A DNA stretch of 12,214 nucleotides. Origin: Physocladia obscura. Taxonomy: Eukaryota; Chytridiomycota; Chytridiomycetes; Chytridiales; Chytriomycetaceae. The notes beneath the pieces were generated by a model. That model worked only from the letters and a program-made list of their open reading frames with translations. It ran no database searches and was not told where the DNA came from. The stretch is taken from positions 1 through 12,214 of the forward strand of contig JADGJH010001062.1 in the NCBI GenBank assembly GCA_027596945.1. Direction: 5' to 3'. Both the position numbers and the translations under genes were made by a program. This document shows positions 8,384 to 12,214 of this stretch, piece after piece. Within the stretch, counting starts at the first letter, position 1, and every line of letters starts with the position of its first letter.

Positions 8384-10563
8384 AACTAGTGCTATCTGCA
8401 ACTCATGCGTTCAATAATATCGAAGATTCAAACGAAGCTGCTGCTGCTGCGGAACCTAAAATTATCATTCAACAGCCATCGTTAAACACACTCGCTTCTG
8501 AATCAGAACAGTTCTCGTCAAGCTCTAACGCGTCAAATTCTTGTAGTGATTATATAATCCGTCAGTCTTCACTTTCGCAGTCGCAATTTCAAAAAATTAA
8601 GCGCAATTATTCAAATAACAGCTTGAGTGAATATACAGGTATATTTAAGTCGATTATTTTTTGTTGTATTCAAGTCGATGCTACAAAGGGCGCGTTTCTG
8701 AAGCCGGAAATAGCAGTACGCTGATTGAAACTATTTCTGCATCAATGGAAGTTGAAACGGTATTGACTGCAACGGAACAGTCTTTCAATTCTTTGGCTGA
8801 CAACAGACCATACGAAATTTTCGAAAATTTTCAAACAAATCCGCGCATAGTACAGCTTATTTATAACGGAATAAATGTGACCAGACGACCAGACTCCCCG
8901 TTTTCCGTAAACGTTAGCCATCTTTTGCATTTGGCGGGTGTCGAAAAAAATAGGGCAAGCATATTTCAGGAAAAATTCATTAAGTTGAAGTGGAATCACG
9001 AGATGATGGTTTCTGAAAATCAGCTTTTGAATGGAATCTGGTTGGTTTTGCAAGTTAATGATTTTTTAATAGCTTTTATATCTTTTTTATTCATTTCCGC
9101 ATCTATTGCAACTAGGGTGTCCGCACAAAATGCGCTTACGCTTGCAAGAGAATATAATATCGAAAGCTTGATTCAAAAGCTTATTAACCATGGTGGTTCG
9201 TCAAGCCATCAGCAGGAAACGATTCAAAGCGTGCCTGTCTCTGATTTGGACGAGTCAAAAACTAAGTCTCTCCTGCAAAAAAAATCTCGTTTGAATACAA
9301 AAACGAAAGATCATAATGCCAGTATTTTTCTTGCGGGACCATTTCTCTTGAAACTCGTTTTTAAAGGAATTGCCGTTGGAAAACGCACAAACTCGGCACT
9401 CAACTTTAATCTGTCCAATATGTTGACTCTTGCGGGAGTCAGCACAACCAAGAAGAATGAGATTTTACTTAAAAAATGCAAACGTCCAGAACATGATGAC
9501 TTTATTTTCGAAAAAGTTAGAGGCGGAACTGCAAGTGGGACTTGGTATACTTTTTCATTATGTTTGAGCTGAAAATAAAAATTCATTTGATTAGGGTTTC
9601 AGCTAGTGACGGGTTGAGATATGCAAGAATTTTTGGCGTTGAAGAATTGATGACAAAGTTTATCGACTTTGATTCAAGTGATTTGTGCCCACTTGATGTC
9701 GCTGTGGATTTTGTGAAAAATCCGGGATTACAGTGGTTGATTCCACATTCGAACAGAAAATCAAATTTAAAAACGAAGGACACCGACGTTTTGATGAATG
9801 AAGATTGCAGTGAAAATACTTTTGGGATGCTGTTTGAACATGTTATTCAAGAAAATGAAAGTAAGAATTTATTTCCAAAAATTGTCTGCGAATGGCGATA
9901 TCTAAAAAACCGATTAGAAGAAATTAGGGAAAAAATCATAAATGAAACATTTATGGATGAAAACGAAACTATTTTTGTATACCCTCAATTCACTTTGGCT
10001 TTTTTTAAAGGATTCTCAACTCTATTTATGGAGCGACTAATTAGACTTGAGATTAACAATTTTGAAGCACATTGTATTTCCCGACAGCAAGTTTTTTGTT
10101 TTGTTTCTACTCTCAGAAATCATGGAGGACTTGAAACAGAACAGGTGTAAAAATATAAACAACAAAGAGAAACTAAAAATTAAATTTTTTGATCGCAGAA
10201 ATGTCCAACACCATTTCAATTTGAAACGTGTCAAACAGCAAGAAATTTTATAGCAGCCAGCCGCGCTTTGGATGCAAACACGTATCCAATTTTCAAGTTT
10301 CCTGATTCTTCCACTGTTTACTATTCCCCGAAAATGGGTAAAAAAAATAATCAAATCTGTCTGATTTGCAATTAACATTTTCTAGCGTGGTACACCTTAA
10401 CAAGTTGCTCTTCTTTTTTAAACGCGCTTGAAAACCCACCAGTAAGTAGCAATTTTAGAATTGCAAACCAACCAAATTAATTTTGTCATTGGTGTAATAG
10501 GAATTTCCGCCAACTGTTCTAAAAGATTATGTTATGGATTGTTCACAAGAATTCAATGAATAG
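8344..10563 (+). CDS. Putative transcription regulator with two tandem APSES/KilA-N-type DNA-binding domains, 7 exons
   Basis: Probably a nuclear DNA-binding protein. Model: exons 8344-8638, 8704-9040, 9116-9544, 9595-10144, 10199-10337, 10386-10441 and 10501-10563, 622 aa; all six introns are GT-AG with consistent phase. Residues 1-145 are low-complexity, with a run of five Ala and many Ser, Asn and Gln. Domain 1 is about 147-237: VNVSHLLHLAGVEKNRASIF, then GIW (W211), then SAQNALTLAREYNIESLI. Domain 2 is about 288-380: FNLSNMLTLAGVSTTKKNEI, then EKVRGGTASGTW (W354), then SDGLRYARIFGVEELM. Both follow the APSES pattern of a hydrophobic strand, an 'AG..K' helix, a G.W turn and a final 'A..y.v..L' helix. 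Basic linkers (LNTKTKD, NLKTKD) follow each domain. Residues from about 400 onward, including KCPTPFQFETCQ, are unrecognised. Start chosen: first in-frame ATG (8344); ATG 8380 or an upstream exon ending at the TGTAG at 8271 are alternatives. Confidence 0.75.
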
Positions 10564-10626
10564 CGCTGAATTACTATCACATCCTTTATTTTTTCAATCA
10601 ATAAAATCCAATTTCAAATGATATTG
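10564..10626. terminator. Shared 3' end with polyadenylation signals on both strands
   Basis: Only 63 bases lie between the stop of the APSES gene (10561-10563) and that of Prp39 on the other strand (10627-10629). AATAAA is at 10600-10605 on the plus strand, and TTTATT at 10585-10590 gives AATAAA on the minus strand. Cleavage the usual 10-30 bases past each signal would fall at or inside the opposite gene's stop codon, so the two mRNAs probably overlap at their 3' ends. Confidence 0.6.
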
Positions 10627-12214
10627 TCACCAAGTCCCTTGTTGTCCATAGCCAGTACCGCCCTGGCTAAATCCGTTCCAAGTTCCACCATACGCAGACT
10701 GCTGAGTGGTCACGGTTGATGCGGCTGGAGTCGATCCAGCGATTGTTTTGGCTATCTTGAAAACACCGCCTTCCTCAGTCGCTGTTCTCTTTTTCCCTAA
10801 AATATTTCCTGCGCCATCAGCCTCGGCCAGAGCAGCAAGTGTAGGCATCTTGTACGCCGAATTCAACTCCCTAACAAGATTATTATAGAAAACCAGGCCA
10901 CTGTCATGCTCAAGAAGAAAATCGGAATAACGCTGACCCAAAGTAAGTTTATCATATTCCGTAAATGCTGGACTTGACTTAACAGTATCCCAGACTGCTT
11001 GAGCATTTTCTACAGAGTTTGATGTAGCGGGAAGATTCAATTCAAACAAAAAGTATTGGAGGAGCAGATATTTTGAGTCTGGAAAATTTGAAACAAATTC
11101 GGTATAAATAGCGCGGGCATCTTCAATAGAGCCCCGATGCTGGTAAACCAATTTTGCTTTCACGGATATTAAAAACGCGCGAGTTTTTTCGTCTTCAAAA
11201 GTGGCTGTGACGGATGTCAAAAACTCTTCGGCCTGTTCCACTCCGAAGTTACGCCGCACAAATTGTACATATTTAAACAATGTTTCAATATGACCAGGAA
11301 CTGTTATGGAATTTTGAATAAACAATAAAAAGAAATCATGGAACAGCAAACCATTTTCCATCTGCTTGGTGTAGATTTCCGCGGCTTCCGTAACCCGCCC
11401 TTGTTCTTCTTCAAATGCCGCAAATTCAAGCCTTAATTCGGTCCGTCCGTTTACCAAAAATTGAGTTGCAGCACGATAGTACGCGTTCTTAGCTCCATCA
11501 TAATCGCCTCTTGCAATTAAGCATCTTGCATATCTCAACCAGAATTCTTCGTAAAGCGCACAAGCAACCATGCATCTCTCATAGAGAACGTACAATGAAG
11601 AAATATCGGCCGTACCGCTATCTACGGCAGATTCTTGAAAATCTAGATACTTACGCCAGTTTGCTAGTTGCGCTTCGTCAATAGGTTTGATGTGGAAATA
11701 CGGGCGCTTGATTTCAGATTCAAAAGCCCAACATTTATGAACAAGATCTTGAGTTTTTAGGTAAATTTCGCTCTTAATGCCATGTATTTTTTGACGCAAT
11801 TCTTGCTCAATATCCTGTCAGTCAATAAAACAGCAGCAAGCACTAAGAAAAACAAAATAAAAATAAAAATAAAAAGGAACCCAAACCATTTTTGACGGAT
11901 CTGCAGTTTTTATCTCAGATGATAACCGATCAATTTCACTCTGATCGATAAGTTCGTTGACAGGCCTCGTGACAGAAACTTGGGAATATCTGGATGGAAC
12001 ATCAATCGAAACTCAAAATGTTAATCAAACTAACTTTTCAAAGTAGCGAGCATATTGATGAAGAGGAATTCGAATCACACGCTCAAGAATAGCCAAAACG
12101 TTTTGACTAGACTGCTGCTTGTTTTCTTCAAACTCAATGTACTTATCCCAGAAAGTATGTGACAGAAAATCACTTCCTACTCCCTGAGAAGCACGCTCAA
12201 AGAGACTGAAGATA
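10627..12214 (-). CDS. PRP39: Pre-mRNA-processing factor 39 (HAT-repeat protein), 5' end outside the window
   Basis: A U1 snRNP-associated splicing factor that helps commit the 5' splice site; nuclear. Three exons are seen on the minus strand: >12214-12035 (partial), 11989-11887 and 11814-10627, with introns of 45 and 72 nt (GTTAGT...CCAG and GTTTGG...ACAG), phases 2 and 0; about 490 C-terminal residues. Evidence: repeated HAT-type helix pairs with W/Y/F-x-x-Y/F-x-x-F-E spacing, such as FWDKYIEFEENKQQ, NWRKYLDFQESAVD, LYEEFWLRYARCLIARGDYD and RLEFAAFEEEQGRVTEAAEI. The block KRPYFHIKPIDEAQLANW is a strong Prp39/PRPF39 signature, as is the following ALYEEFW. After the last repeat comes a basic stretch (GKKRTA) and a short Gly/Gln/Trp tail ending GYGQQGTW. 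The gene is convergent with the APSES gene. Prp42-like paralogues are the main alternative, but the conserved block favours Prp39. Confidence 0.9.

Noticed and set aside
10091..10116. A perfect-looking 26-nt mini-intron (GT, T-rich, CTCAG) in exon 4 of the APSES gene.
   Set aside because: Removing it brings the frame to a TGA within six codons, while the unspliced frame stays open to a good donor at 10145. It is also far shorter than every other intron here.

Overview
The window is nuclear DNA of a fungus, most likely an early-diverging lineage. The evidence is AT-rich sequence, spliceosomal introns of about 45-150 nt (one proposed at about 400 nt), a gp91phox-type NADPH oxidase without EF hands, a CST26-like acyltransferase, the splicing factor Prp39, and a gene carrying APSES DNA-binding domains, a family regarded as fungal. 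Exon structures were built by hand from splice sites, phase continuity and family resemblance; no alignment or database search was run.

Layout: (1) 136-1577, + strand, a four-exon lysophospholipid acyltransferase with a 20-nt microexon. (2) 1772-3630, - strand, a complete four-exon NADPH oxidase, convergent with (1). (3) 3936-4699, + strand, a tentative three-exon gene for a small one-helix membrane protein, divergent from the oxidase. (4) 4751-4969, a foldback (MITE-like) element. (5) 5157-6777, - strand, a decayed pogo-like DDE transposase with a cysteine-rich tail. (6) 6830-8122, broken coding fragments on both strands, including a transposase-like helix-turn-helix. (7) 8344-10563, + strand, a seven-exon gene with two tandem APSES/KilA-N-type domains. 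(8) 10627 to beyond 12214, - strand, the C-terminal part of Prp39, convergent with (7) with only 63 bases between the stop codons.

The genes do not form a pathway. They are two conserved clusters separated by about 3.5 kb of transposon debris. The most notable content is the double-APSES protein. Its two domains share an intron at the same codon and phase and are followed by similar basic linkers, which points to an intragenic duplication, and its C-terminal module is unrecognised.
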